64,000 nt of DNA from Sipunculus nudus (taxonomy: Eukaryota; Annelida; Sipuncula; Golfingiida; Sipunculidae): NCBI GenBank assembly GCA_026874595.1, contig CM049316.1:61079676-61143675 (forward strand), in the 5' to 3' direction. Made by a program: the position numbers and the translations under genes. The notes under the pieces were generated by a model. The model had not been told where the DNA came from. It searched no databases and worked only from the letters and a program-made list of their open reading frames with translations. Below are positions 1 to 11,689 of the stretch, piece after piece (position 1 is the stretch's first letter; every line of letters starts with the position of its first letter).

Positions 1-1
1 T

Positions 2-136
2 AAATCAGAGAGAGAATACGATGTGTACATTAATGATGAAATTGGATACTGTGTAGGCAAAGTGCTGTTTGAGGAGTTTCCACTGTTGGTATCTTCATCG
101 GGAACCAGGACACGTCGACTTTCATCTTTCTACATT
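2..136 (+). CDS. Possible 3' end of a coding exon running in from the left edge
   Basis: One frame is open from the window edge for 44 codons, starting KSEREYDVYINDEIGYC and ending near RRLSSFYI before TAA at 134-136. The residue mix (acidic, aromatic, few Cys or Asn runs) looks more protein-like than most ORFs here. An open frame this long is not rare by chance, and no domain is recognised. It could equally be noncoding. Confidence 0.2.
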
Positions 137-250
137 TAATTTATTCACTCAAAAAGAAGCGGCGCTGGAATCTCATCCTCAATGTGGAGACTTTTTCGTG
201 GCTAAAGGGCGGACCAACGTGTGAACTTTGTTCAGAACTGTTTCCTCTGC

Positions 251-696
251 AGTGATGTAGTCGAAACCACACAATCCGAGTCCAGGCCGCTCGATTCCAA
301 GTCAAAGTCCAAGTCCGAATCCTTGAAGTACGAGTCCAAGTGCACCTTTTTCGAGTCCTAGTCATTTTGTACTCGAGTTCAAGTCCGAGTCCAATAGAAA
401 TCTAGTAATTTAAAGGAATTTAAAAGGTATATTAGAGATAATCAAACACATTTTATGTTAGTTTACTAGTGCCCTTTACTTAAACGTTTAATCAAGTTTA
501 GCCCTTAATGCAGAGCTAACACTTGGTTTGTATAGTCTTGTTTTTTGTAATATCCTGTTATAAGTTCACTCGTGTGCACAATATTTATATTATATGTGAC
601 AGAGTTTTCTTTTTTTCTACTGGACGAGAGATGAACTCGGACTGATTTCTCGAGTCTTTACGTCTGAGTCCGAGTACAAGTCCAAGTCCTACATAA
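251..696. repeat. Dispersed repeat, GAGTCC/AAGTCC family, copy A
   Basis: Begins AGTGATGTAGTCGA, followed by degenerate GAGTCC/AAGTCC hexamers. A ~200 bp AT-rich middle contains TATGTGACAGAG, then TGATTTCTCGAGTC and further hexamers. The same order and several long blocks recur at 26525-27004. The Arg/Thr-rich ORF across it is an artefact of the hexamers. It may be a non-autonomous DNA element because both ends carry the hexamer motif in opposite senses in copy B. Confidence 0.75.
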
Positions 697-700
697 CCAT

Positions 701-3055
701 TCATCAAATATTTCTGAAGTCTCTTATATTTCAAGAGTTGTTACTGTTGGAGTCTTGAATTTTCACGCTTAGTTCCATTTTGACTGAGAATTATGAGGTG
801 ACCCAATTATGCATTTTATAAGAGTACATTAAGGCACAGTCACACTAGTAAGCCTCAATACGAAAATGCAAGACATGTAATGGCGTGAAGTCATGGGTAA
901 TCGTAAATATGAGTAATACACTAAGTTATTGGTAATCGCTTATATTCAAGGATGATTTCAATGAGAAAATCGGTAGCGAGGTTTTCGATCTTGTAAAAAA
1001 CCTGACACCGCCTAGTTTAGTAATCATAAACTGTCTATAATGGTTTGAATGTTTCCGTTCGTTAGGCATCCGTTGGTTTCACCCTTTAGTAACCAACTAT
1101 GTGCACTTGCAACCAGCGGTAGGTGTTAAAGATGGTCTTTTGAAAGTCCTGAGACATATTACTAGTCTGATGATAGATACGTCTTATTCAATAGTCGCAA
1201 CATGCCACACGCCAAGCCACAGGTGACCCATTTAATTTGACCGATTTTCTCATAATAAATGTGACCGGAACTGTTTTCCTGCAACAGTCGATTTTGTGCC
1301 ATAGTAGCGGATGCTCATAAGTCCTCAGCACATCTATAGTAAATAATCAATAATGCTCAATTCCTTATAAGCTTAGAATGTATACCTTTTAGGGATAGAT
1401 ACATGGCCTGCTGGTGTCGGTTGAAAACAGATGTCGGTAACCATATCAATTTAATCAAATATCAAACCAACAACAATATCAATACCATAAAATCAATTTT
1501 ATTTTAGCGTACTTATACTCTGATAACACCATTATGTGCTTAATCTGCATCATCGTAAGATATTTAAATATTTAAATGATTTTTCTATTGTTAGAAAGGG
1601 CATTTTCTTTATCCCGGAAGAGGGTCAGGGCGATTCGTAGGTATAAAAGATCGCCCTTGTTCTGGATGTAACCTGTTATTTGTATTGGTGAACCTTACCA
1701 ATGTGTAGAAGAGTAATAAGGATCCTCATGGTAGTACGCATGTAAGCTCAGACCACATTTCTTGTTATATCTCCGTCAGGTGGAGGGAGACACAACACTT
1801 TACCTTCGGTTTGTCTCAGCAAATTTACGCAAAACGTACGGAACTTTTGTTAAAACTGTTGAGGGTTTGGAAAACACAACATGAACAAACGATTAAGGTT
1901 TAGTGGAAATCTGGATCACCATATAAATTAATTCAAAGTCCTTACGTTGTTACGTCTATTTCATTAAATTAGAGTTTTTACTATAGGTATTAGCGGGTGG
2001 CTTTGTACTGGAAGTTGTAGGTCTACATAGCAAAGATTAAATACTTATCAATCGCGGGGGGGGGGGGGGGGGGGGGGCGCTGATAACTCTGATAACATCT
2101 TGTACACGATATTTTCTTACCCTCTTTTATGTTAAACAGACTTATACCAGAGCTTTACCCTACTAGTCCTTCCGATAACTGCATGGACAGGTCGGGAAAA
2201 GAAGAATTGAATATTACCATTTTCAAATAATGCTTATTAATATAATCTACAAAACACAGTTATAAATGTCTCAATATTCAGCAAAACTGTACCCTTTAAA
2301 TGGTGCTGGGTATTAATCAATTTAATTTTATTTCGGGTGTGCCTACACTTTTCATTAGAGACGCATAACGCCATTAGACTGAGCGGTTTATCACGTTTGC
2401 GGCTCCATTAAGAATTATTCCTTTTCTATTGCATTACGCGAGAAAGACTATTTGTTAGATGTTTTTCCACAAAGAGATAGAAAGAACAAATATTTTATCA
2501 TGATCATTCTGGTGGTTTCAGTCTGCGTGAATTAATGGAAAATGAATATTCAATAGAAATCTGCATGGAATAAAATTACATTATTCTGAAACGCTGAATC
2601 AATTTAAACGAAGACCCATTTACCAGCAGTTTTTCGCATTCAAAACGTTTTTAAACCTTTTTTGCATTTTTCATGTGAAAGGGGAATTATTTGGTCCAGT
2701 GAGTATTATTTATATTTTGTTCAGTAAAACAGGACGACAACTTGTTTATCTTTAAGCAATTAAGTTTATCCATTAGGCAGTGTGCTTATTATATTTGTCT
2801 TTGTCAGGTGTCTGTGTCATAAAGTTCTACTTTTCTATCCGAAATTAATAATAATCACATAACAATGGCATCTGCTCTGGTACTTGCAATTTGTTTCATC
2901 TCCATTTGAGTGTGCGGATATATTGATAAAATGTAATTTATTCTCATCCCAGACGAATTGAATCACTCATAGTTCAAATAAAGTGCGCTTGCGCGTCCAT
3001 CGGAACTTCCAGTCACAACACACAGGGGTGTCAATACGTAGGGTATATCTCTCCC
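701..3055. other. AT-rich intergenic stretch, no gene seen
   Basis: No long open frame, RNA gene or clear repeat was recognised. The only marked feature is a run of 22 G at 2056-2077. Confidence 0.5.
2056..2077 (+). repeat. Poly-G run (22 G)
   Basis: An uninterrupted G homopolymer. Similar C/G runs recur through the window, for example at 19524, 50135, 56085 and 62161. It could form a G-quadruplex and is prone to length error in assembly. Confidence 0.95.
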
Positions 3056-3060
3056 CCGTT

Positions 3061-3123
3061 TTTTTTTTTTTTTTTTTTGGAAAGGGGGGGCGGGGAGGAT
3101 TATCAATGTAACCCCCCCCCCCG
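3061..3123. repeat. Poly-T / poly-G / poly-C cluster
   Basis: A run of at least 18 T is followed by G7CGGGG and then, after 20 bases, C11. The flanking GGGTATATCTCTCCCCC resembles the GGGGGTATATA-CCCCC repeat at 42.3 and 45.8 kb, so it may be a decayed member of that family. Confidence 0.6.
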
Positions 3124-3312
3124 ATATTCAGATAATAATATTTTTATACTGAAAAAGAAATATAATAATGATTAGTTTTGGTTCCATTTCTGAGATAACT
3201 ATTAAATATATTCCTATACCTGTATGGTTTGGAGTTAACATGTATTGGAAACATACATTTTTTAAACTTTTACTGAATTGTAATATATTTGAAATGTGTC
3301 GCACAGACAATA

Positions 3313-3440
3313 AAAGGGTAAGAACCTCTAAGTGCCAGATGGAACCTTTTTACTGAGAAAGTGGTTCCTTCTGGGATTATGGTTTTAGACAGACAGTCCT
3401 TAGAAAAACCCAGAGGAACCCTTTTTCTTAGAGTGTATGA
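3313..3440. repeat. Hairpin-rich short element with GGAACC/GGTTCC arms
   Basis: Ends TAAGAACCTC and GAGGAACCC...TTCTTA are inverted relative to each other. An inner pair CCAGATGGAACC / GGTTCCTTCTGG forms a second stem. The motif set (GGTTC, GGAACC, CCTC) is like that of the large minisatellite at 56.3-59.1 kb. Probably a MITE relic. Confidence 0.5.
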
Positions 3441-3799
3441 GTTCACAATACACAGTCTGTTGAACATCTATTAAGAACGTTATATCAAGCCTACTAAGAT
3501 TATGAAAGTTCACCTTTTTAATACTAGATGATTATTTTTGAGTCGCGCCTTTCCATGATTTAACCCGTTCCTATTTACATTTATTTCAGATTTCTGACAT
3601 ATTCTGACACTTCTTACATTTAGATTACAGTCAATATCCTTACCGAATTTCCTAACCAGTTCCTACACAGAGGCTTTGCTTTATGTTACAGGAAATCTTT
3701 TGAACTGAAAATGAATATACAATATGCTTGACTTCAGAGAATTTATTCCCCCATGAGGGGGTTCTAGGTGCCAGTTGCACTTAAAGCGGGCCCAATCAC

Positions 3800-4105
3800 C
3801 AATAAAGCATGTTGAATTAACACGAAAAATAGCTTCTTCCCTTTAAAATAAATCTGTACCTGCCAAAATATTGCCTTGATACCGTATGCTTACTCATGTA
3901 AACAAGTGTTAAAAACAGTGGACCGGGCTGCGATCACATATGTCAACATAAACACAGCGCATAGGGCCGTGAGCATCGCGAAGCCACAACACATGTCAAT
4001 CAGGAGATGCCCTGAGTGACTTGGCCCAAAAAAATCTAATACTTGTTCCTGCTGGATGAAACACCGCGTGCTGCGGCTCAATATCGGATCTCCGGTCACG
4101 CGGCC
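3800..4105 (-). repeat. Dispersed ~300 bp repeat, copy 1 (partner at 34.3 kb)
   Basis: Read on the minus strand, it shares with 34305-34580 the blocks ACGCGGTGTTTCA, CGGTTCACTG/CGGTCCACTG-TTTTTAACAC, TCAAGGCAATATTTTG, CAGGTACAGATTTATTTTA and GAAGAAGCTATTTTTCGTG. They occur in the same order with comparable spacing. The partner lacks a ~60 bp inner piece. The family is not identified, and no coding potential is shared. Confidence 0.8.
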
Positions 4106-4166
4106 TTGTTATGGTAAACATACACACGTGGACTGTGTTAACCAACATGCAGAACCATAACAAGCC
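4104..4166. repeat. Short inverted repeat
   Basis: CCTTGTTATGGT and ACCATAACAAGCC form 11-12 bp arms around a ~40 bp loop, directly beside the dispersed repeat at 3800-4105. Confidence 0.5.
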
Positions 4167-4891
4167 ATGTGCGGGGTACTGAGACAGTTTTGCGGGGAAA
4201 CTTTTGAATAAAGCAAAACTGAACTGTGTGAAAGAATAGGCATAATAGTGCTCCTGATTATGTCCCTTTAATGAGCCAGTAAAGGGTAAGGTAAAAGAGA
4301 GTTAAAAATTCACTTTTTGTTGATGATGCATCCGATGAACTGCTAAACTATAATACATAGTTAAATCTAAATTCTATGCAGTAATACATGTCAACATGCA
4401 TTTTGCGACAGCACCGATTTACGGCCCATGACCGTTTACGACAACGAATGAGCATTAGTTGTTGTTTATCAATCTCAGTAAAACAGGACACCACAGCGTA
4501 AAGGATCAGCTTTTTTTAACATGATTAGCGAAAGCACCAAGATGGGACCTTTTAACATTTGGCCACATACACACACACAAATTGTGCCATTCCCGCGTTT
4601 CATTGATCAATTTGAAAACAAGGCTCATTGTAATGTTATTAACTTATAAATATGTGCTCTTGCCTTGATTTCTTAAAAAATAAAATAAAATCATTGGAAA
4701 ATGAGGAAATTTCGTATAGATCATATTCACCACTCTAACAACTGAAGCGTATTTTGATATTTTCCCTGACAAGCTAATAAAATACCAGGTATTGTGTTTC
4801 ATCAAATTAATTTAAAAGTCATAAAAAATCTTGAGCTCGCAAAATTGTAGCACCGAGAGTCCGTAGAAAATATTGTGTGTTTGTGGTCTTT

Positions 4892-5334
4892 AGGGGTTTA
4901 TCAAGTTTACCGATATATCGATACATATCGATACACCACATCGATACAGTAACCGATACGTCATGCATATTGTATCGCCGTATCGATCAAACTCAAAAAC
5001 TGTGACAACCATGGAAATAAATCATTTAAATATAACCTTAACTATAATCTAAGTTATTTAAAAAGTTAAAGCTGGTTTTTATTTCATATATTTACCTTTT
5101 AAGAGTTAACTAAAATCACGTATCGTCGTAGGATTAGGGAGGTATATTTAAATCTCGGTGCTTCCATCACGTGTGATCGACGATAGACTAATATTACGGT
5201 CTTTTTATTAGTTTACGATAAACTTTATTCACAGAGCATTAACTTAGAAATGTAGCAGATAGTCAATACATCGGGTATCGCAAGTGTATCGCAATACGTA
5301 TTGTATCTGAATAGTCAGACCGATATCCAACCCA
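4892..5334. mobile_element. Non-autonomous DNA element, TATCGATAC family, copy 1 (uninterrupted)
   Basis: The left end GGGGTTTATCAAGTTTACCGATATATCG and right end ACCGATATCCAACCC are inverted with respect to each other. Sub-terminal TATCGATAC/TATCGCAATAC motifs are dense at both ends. It is a full relative of 42871-43746 with neither of that copy's two insertions, so it shows both pre-insertion sites. Superfamily not assigned; no transposase. Confidence 0.75.
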
Positions 5335-5573
5335 AGTTGCCTTATTTTGAGAACTTCGTATATCTGGATGGTTATAATCAAAGCAGGGTTGACTGTTCTC
5401 ATAGCCACGGGGACCATCACCATGAACTGTCAGGGAGCTGAGGACCATAATTAGACAATCTTCTTGTCACTATTGCGGCCGTACATTGGCACTGGCAGTG
5501 AAGTGATACAAGTACAGATGGAGGTAATTAAGAGGTGCAGGCTCACCCTGTACCCAAAAGATCCTGGAGAATA

Positions 5574-5680
5574 GATCTTATACCGTAAATGGCTTCTTAT
5601 TCGCGGGGTTAAAATTTCGTGATTTTCAATTTTTCAGTGTTTCCATTTTCGCGATCTCACAGTACAAAAGACATATACAC
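5574..5680 (+). repeat. Short dispersed repeat, CGCGAGGTTAAAATTTCG family, copy 1
   Basis: Contains CTTCTTATTCGCGGGGTTAAAATTTCG and TTCCATTTTCGCGATCTCAC. It matches the minus strand of 25395-25498 over about 90 bases. The pattern of TTCGCG and TTAAAATTTCG ends resembles MITEs common in invertebrate genomes (from memory). Confidence 0.6.
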
Positions 5681-6275
5681 AGAGTATTTCAATTAGTATT
5701 TGAATTATTTATATACTCAATGAAGTATCAGTTTTCATCATTCCAGGGATCGATGAATGAATATTATTAATTTTCCTTGTTAACATGCTTGCATTAAATT
5801 CCAATAAGGTCTGTAGAAAACATAATTAAGATTTTTTCAGCCCTAATTATTTGAGACAAATATAAGTGCATGAAAATGTCTTCTGATGCACACACAAAAA
5901 TCAAATCCGTGAATTCAACATAATTGCATGTCCTCTGACGGTATTAATCTTTCAAATTCAAAATGCCATAAGGAAAGCATAACCTAGACACAAAGGGGTT
6001 TTTTTTTTCTTGATTCACTCAGGTAGTTCGTTAATTAATTATTCATTAAGTGTAATCATTATACAGCATCGATGTAAAGGTACATAAATCCAGGGTATAC
6101 TTTAAGGATCATTTGTATTCCAGCTTTCTCCGTCGGCATAAAGTGTGACCTAATTTGCCCAAATATAATGTAGTTGAAGGCCAAGGGACTAGGGTCATTA
6201 GAGACAGAGATCTTTCAAACTTTAGATGTAACCATTACAATTTGATCTATCTTCTATCTATCTTCTATCTATTTA

Positions 6276-6673
6276 TCTTCTATATACTACTAAAATTGTC
6301 CTGTCTGTTTGTTTGTTTGCCCCAGAAAACTCACAGAAGCAGGCCATGACAGTAGTTTTGCTATCAGCATCAGTCAGATGACCAAACTTACAGAACGCAC
6401 ACCAATTTGGCCCTTCCACTTGCACACAATTAAATTCCCGGCAGCTTCACATCACAGGTCTGTCGCACAACATCACAGCGCTCTCAAACTATCCATTGCT
6501 GACCTTTACCTTGGCCCATTATCACCAAGACAAAAATAATTGGTCCCGTATCGAGCACCAGACGTCGCTACCTTACGGATTTGTGGACTTCGCTACCTTA
6601 CGGTTCTGGGGACACACTACGCGGCAATATACCTTTCCTCTGCAACGGGACCCAACGGGTCCCCATTGTCTAG
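6276..6673 (+). mobile_element. Short non-autonomous Helitron-like element
   Basis: The 5' end is TC after A (A|TCTTCTATATACTAC). The 3' end is CTAG before T (CTAG|T), with a 7 bp GGGACCC-AAC-GGGTCCC hairpin at 6647-6663, six bases before CTAG. These are the classical Helitron signatures (5' TC, 3' hairpin plus CTRR, insertion between A and T). There is no Rep/helicase coding capacity in 398 bp, so it would be non-autonomous. The start could instead be the TC at 6279; a TCTATCT microsatellite before it blurs the boundary. Confidence 0.75.
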
Positions 6674-9600
6674 TATAATACAATATTTGACATACCGCTT
6701 GCATGTATAACCCATTTACATAACATGAAGATTTTTAATTAAGATTATGAAGGAAAATATTACAAATATATATGATTTTTACAGAACTATAACAGAATGT
6801 TTGCACATTTATGACCTAAATAGCCTTGATATGAGTGAAAATCACTTATTTAGTCATTGGTGCATATATGAGAACTACATAAAGGAATACAACTGCAAAG
6901 GTAGTGGAAGGGGGATAACAGGCTGTGTGATAAGCAGAGGGGGTCTCCCTGGGGTATAAGTGGCGAACCAGTGACACCTCTTTTATATTAAAGGAAGGAA
7001 GTCAAACTTGCACACTCAGCAGGCGAGCCAATAAAACAAAATTAATGTAAGAGAAGTCTGGGGTACGCAGATTATAAAATAACGCTAAAATAGGTTGCCA
7101 CTACAATTATGTTTAAATAAAGTGAAGAGAAGATATGCCGCTAAACACCCGACCGCCGAGAATGTGCATATAAACCTCGTATTTGGAAAAAAAATAATAT
7201 AAACTCTATTGTTTAATGTTCACTGGCTGAACACTTTTGCGTTTCATGCTTAACCAGGCATTTCTTTTCCCATTATGTGTTGGCTTGACATTGGTCCGAA
7301 GGGCTATTTATAGAAACACATGGGGCGTTTACAATAACAACATAAAAGCAAGATCCATCAACTTTTTATTGGAGAGTTTTCAAAACAATAATTCAGTCAA
7401 GGAGAGCCGAACTGAAGAACTAAAGAAATTCATCCAAAACTCTCTAGAGTTTCACAGCACTACCCACGTGAAGGGCTCGTGACTTAATCCGAGGCTGACA
7501 GCATCTATACCGATGTCTCCAGCAGTGAAAGCAAATATATCGATCCGTCTATGTGGCCTGGACTGAAAATAAGAGTTGTTTTTACCAATGCATTTTGGTT
7601 TCCTACATATTTCACTATTTAAACGAATCGGGGATTTTGAATAGATAATGACTTGTTGGTAATTGATATTATGCTCATAGCCCAACAAGGTTTTTATTCA
7701 GATCAATCTCTAACTACTGTCGCTAGCTTTTCATGACTCTGGTTATATCCAGGCAGCTTGCTTTATTATCAATAACACGGATGGTCTTTAATCTAATTAC
7801 TGGAATCATTTAAACACATCAAAGGAAAAATAAAATAAAATAAATTATATCCCACGTCGCCACTCAGACTCCTTATTGCACTTTGATTTCACTGTTTGAT
7901 CATAATTCGATCTCGTCTTGGTTGAGATTCTGTCATAATCAGTGAAACAGATTTCCCAGGATTGGACTGTGGCTATAAATAGCACTTTTGAGGATATGAA
8001 AAGAACGTATAAAAATTAATAGTGTCATACCACTGCAATCACATAGGTTGGTATCATTTTGTCGAAAGTTACAAATAGGGCTTTGTAAAATCTTTTATAT
8101 TGTAAATATCTTCATAATTCTCATGGTATTTATGTTTAACTACTAAAATCAACGAATTTAACATTCCGAAATCTAACTCTGTGAATGAAAACATTTTTCA
8201 AAATGATTTTTCTGAAATTAAGTGTACCGTGTGCATAAATATCATGCATGGGATTTTATGTTCACTGGATTGGTTACTGGTTAACCCCATTTCAGGTTAC
8301 CGGGGATAGTCTGAAATCGATTTCAGCTTACCCCTATAATTTCATATTACCCCTTCAGAAAAGTTGTTTCTTTGTGTTAGTTTACTTAAAATTCATATAT
8401 TTTCTCTCTTGTTGATTAATTTCCCAAAATTATATTATCTTTGTATAAATTAAGAGAGCTGGTGTCGCATGTTTTAAATTTGGAACAGGATGCACAATAC
8501 CACAATCCCACGCTCTCACTGGTCTGATTACAATTCAGTGCTCTGTGCCAACCCTGGCGGTGAGCCCCCGAGAACCTTGGTAAATAAAACAGCGTTTAAA
8601 ATAGATTAAGACAACCTGGGACGAAGTGCTGCAGTGTTTTAATTACCGCTGCGTTAGAAGTGTAAACCAACACGCACAACGTCACACGCACATGGACACA
8701 CATATATTAAGTTATATTTAAGACAGTTATGGTCAAAAAAACTTATACTACAGATAATCAACTTTCAGAATAAATCTTAATGAGAAAACGGATAAAATAA
8801 GATTTAGACTGCCTTGACGTTAAAACACTTAATACATTGATAAAATCGGTCCCGCCTGCACCGCATCTGGCAACTGGCATCAGTGGCGACTGTAGAGGAA
8901 GGATTATAACGAAAACCACTATACCAGTCCCATTAATGCCAGCATTTATATTCTTACCACAGATTTACTGCTTAACATATCAGGTTTCCTTTCGCAATAA
9001 TAATCTATCTAACATGATTAATACCGTACTTTCAGCAAAGACCATACAACAAACAGGCCGGTCTATAAAAAGGAATCAATGGCATCGCAGAGAAACAACT
9101 CGTTTTTAGTGCATTTATAGATTGACTTGGCTAAAAAAAGAAAACGGACACATAAATCGTCCTTTTGTCAAATATATCAATTCTTCCGTCTTGTTTCATA
9201 ATTGATCAGTCTGAGGAAAATCTATATGCGACAAAACAAACAGTTACGAACTTTCTACAAGCTGACAGCAACTTTGCAATTAAAACAAGCCACATATGTT
9301 TTTACAAATGGGAAACCATAACTTTTGTTCGCTCCAGTAGAAAGTTAATGTAGAGTTCTGCATTGAGTGCAAGGGAAATATCAACGTTATCTATAATGGG
9401 AGAAAACAAACCGCACATGATTCATACTGGCCTGTAAATAAATCAATTATTTGTGCATGAAAAAGCCAGCGGTTGTTTATCTGTAGAAAACGTTTCTTTT
9501 ACATGATCACAGGTTTCTTAAAATGTAAACAGTAATTGCTTTCGATGCAAGTTAGATTTATTCATTACCATAAGTCTATCCGTCGTGACAAAACAAAGCT

Positions 9601-11610
9601 GTTGTTATATCTGTATGAGTTGACAGTGAATTTGACTTTGATACTAAAAATATCAAGTATATATTCTGTGTACTATGGATAGGTATATTTGCTGCATAAA
9701 ACGACAGTATAGGTGTGGCTTTCTTCTTGAATGTTAATCAGTTTATTGGATTTTAAACTTTAAAGTTTATTTGATTATTCCTGGCTGTTTGACTGCATAT
9801 TTCTTTTTTTTTGTACAAAATACATTGTAGGGAGAATTTTTTGGAATTTTTTCAACTTTGATTAATTTCTTCCCAGATCGCCTGATGACGGAAGTTCCAC
9901 TTAAGAGAGTAAAACTGCAAAATGTACATCTTCAACGTAAGCTGTCATCTTCAATGTAAAATCGAACACACGATTTTTTTTCTTCTTTTGAAATTTCGAA
10001 CCAAAACTCATGATGCACCGCATTTTACTCGTTTTTTGGTCCCGTTTAAGACATTGTCTTAGCAAAGAGTTTCAGCTAAGTGTTGTGACACACTTTACTC
10101 CGTCTTTTTTATTTGATCGTGACTGCAGACGAAAACTGTTTAACTATGGTAGCTGCTTCTGTTTTCAGTAAGTTTCCGTCTCGTGGACGTAAAATAAGCC
10201 ATCGAATATTAATTACTTCTAAATTACCGAAAATCGTCCATCCTGTTTACCTGTCTACATGTGTCATTTTCCACTTGATAAATAGTAAAAACACGATATC
10301 CCTTAGACTGGTTCCCTTCTCACCTTCGGCCGAGCAAATAATAGATTTAACAACTTTCTTATTTAACGGTGCTACTGTATTGAACTACGCTATGGCTAAC
10401 GGTGCCCTCCTGAATAAGTATACAGCTGGCAAATGTAGTTTTAATGGAGCACGAATTGGCACGTAATAACCTGATGGTGGGCGGACAATAAATTTCATGC
10501 AGTGAGTTGAGGTTTATGGAGTGAGAGATTGTCAGACTGTCTGGTCCATAAAGCGGCTTAAATAACTGGGCCATTACTGGTAGTCCGACAGCCGGCCATT
10601 GAAGGAATGTAGGTAAAAAAGAAACAATTGCCCGAGAGAATGATGCTTAGGTGCACTTATTAGATTGCATTTTGTGAATTGAAAAATAGTTATCTGAATT
10701 GACTTAAATGTCGATTCACGTTCGTTGCAAGTTTTATCCGTTTAAAAAATGTATTATATCGCCTGTTTTAAATGCAGTTATCGCCATGTACTCCTATTAT
10801 ATTGTACATCCATCCAGAAGTTGACGTTTTCACCCCAGGGCTGCTTGTTTTTACCCGGGATTTCTTTATCTGTTAGCAGGATTATGCAAAAAAATGAACC
10901 GATGTCCATGAAATTTTGTTGAAGGATGGAATATGGAACAGGGGTAAACTCATTAGAGTTTGGTCCTGGGTCTCGGTAAATGGGATCTCCTAGGTTTGTT
11001 TTGCCTTCGCTTCAGTATACTTGTATGTGCTCTACATTCGCGACGTGACAACCAGAATCCGCTATTAGTCTGGGGCAAGCCAGATACCAAAATGCAACGT
11101 TATCCGATAATTTCCAAAAATTAGTTTAAAGGTACTTCGTCATTTTGCAGTACATGTATTTTTTATATCTTCCGCTATCAGATCATTTTAGCTTACTACA
11201 AAAGTTTCCTAGCGAATCCTATAGTCGGATTACCGGCTTATTTTCTCTTTTTCACCGGTTTCACAGATAATTTTGGTTTCTGTAGATTGATAAATGCAAT
11301 CAATCACAGAACCGCGTGACCAGGCATTGTCAGTTGCGCAGAAACTTGCATTCAACAAATGAAGATATACTTGTCACGAATAAGAAATAAATTAGATTTT
11401 ACATTTTGGTTTTCATCTTGATTTATGCTAATAGCGCCCGACGTTGTCTGTTTTCTGGTGCGTCTGGTTCCAGTTTATTTCTACTCTGTATATGCGTAAG
11501 TAAATATTTGCAGAATGAAACCATGGCTGATCCTGTTATATTTCCAGGAGAGAACAATGTATATAATTTACACCTAATGTCCTTATTTTAAAAATTAGCA
11601 CAGTTAAGAC
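6674..11610. other. Intergenic stretch, no gene recognised
   Basis: Open frames here are at most 117 codons, lack recognisable domains and overlap no repeats I could assign. Near 10875-10920 the phrase ATTATGCAAAAAAATGAACC-GATGTCCATGAAATTTTG resembles a repeat motif seen in invertebrate mobile elements, but I cannot place it in a family. Confidence 0.45.
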
Positions 11611-11611
11611 A

Positions 11612-11684
11612 CTGTCACACCCTTAACCACCCCTCTTAGAGAATTACCCTCCCAGACACGCTGACCGCTATACCAGAGGGATTG
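11612..11684 (-). repeat. Possible tRNA-like relic (SINE head or tRNA pseudogene)
   Basis: The minus strand reads TCCCTCTGGTATAGCGGTCAGCG, a good match to the acceptor stem, D-arm and A-box region of Glu/Asp-type tRNAs. The expected T-arm (GGTTCGAATCC) is missing; GGTTAAGGG stands in its place. It cannot be a working tRNA as read. Confidence 0.3.
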
Positions 11685-11689
11685 GTTAC

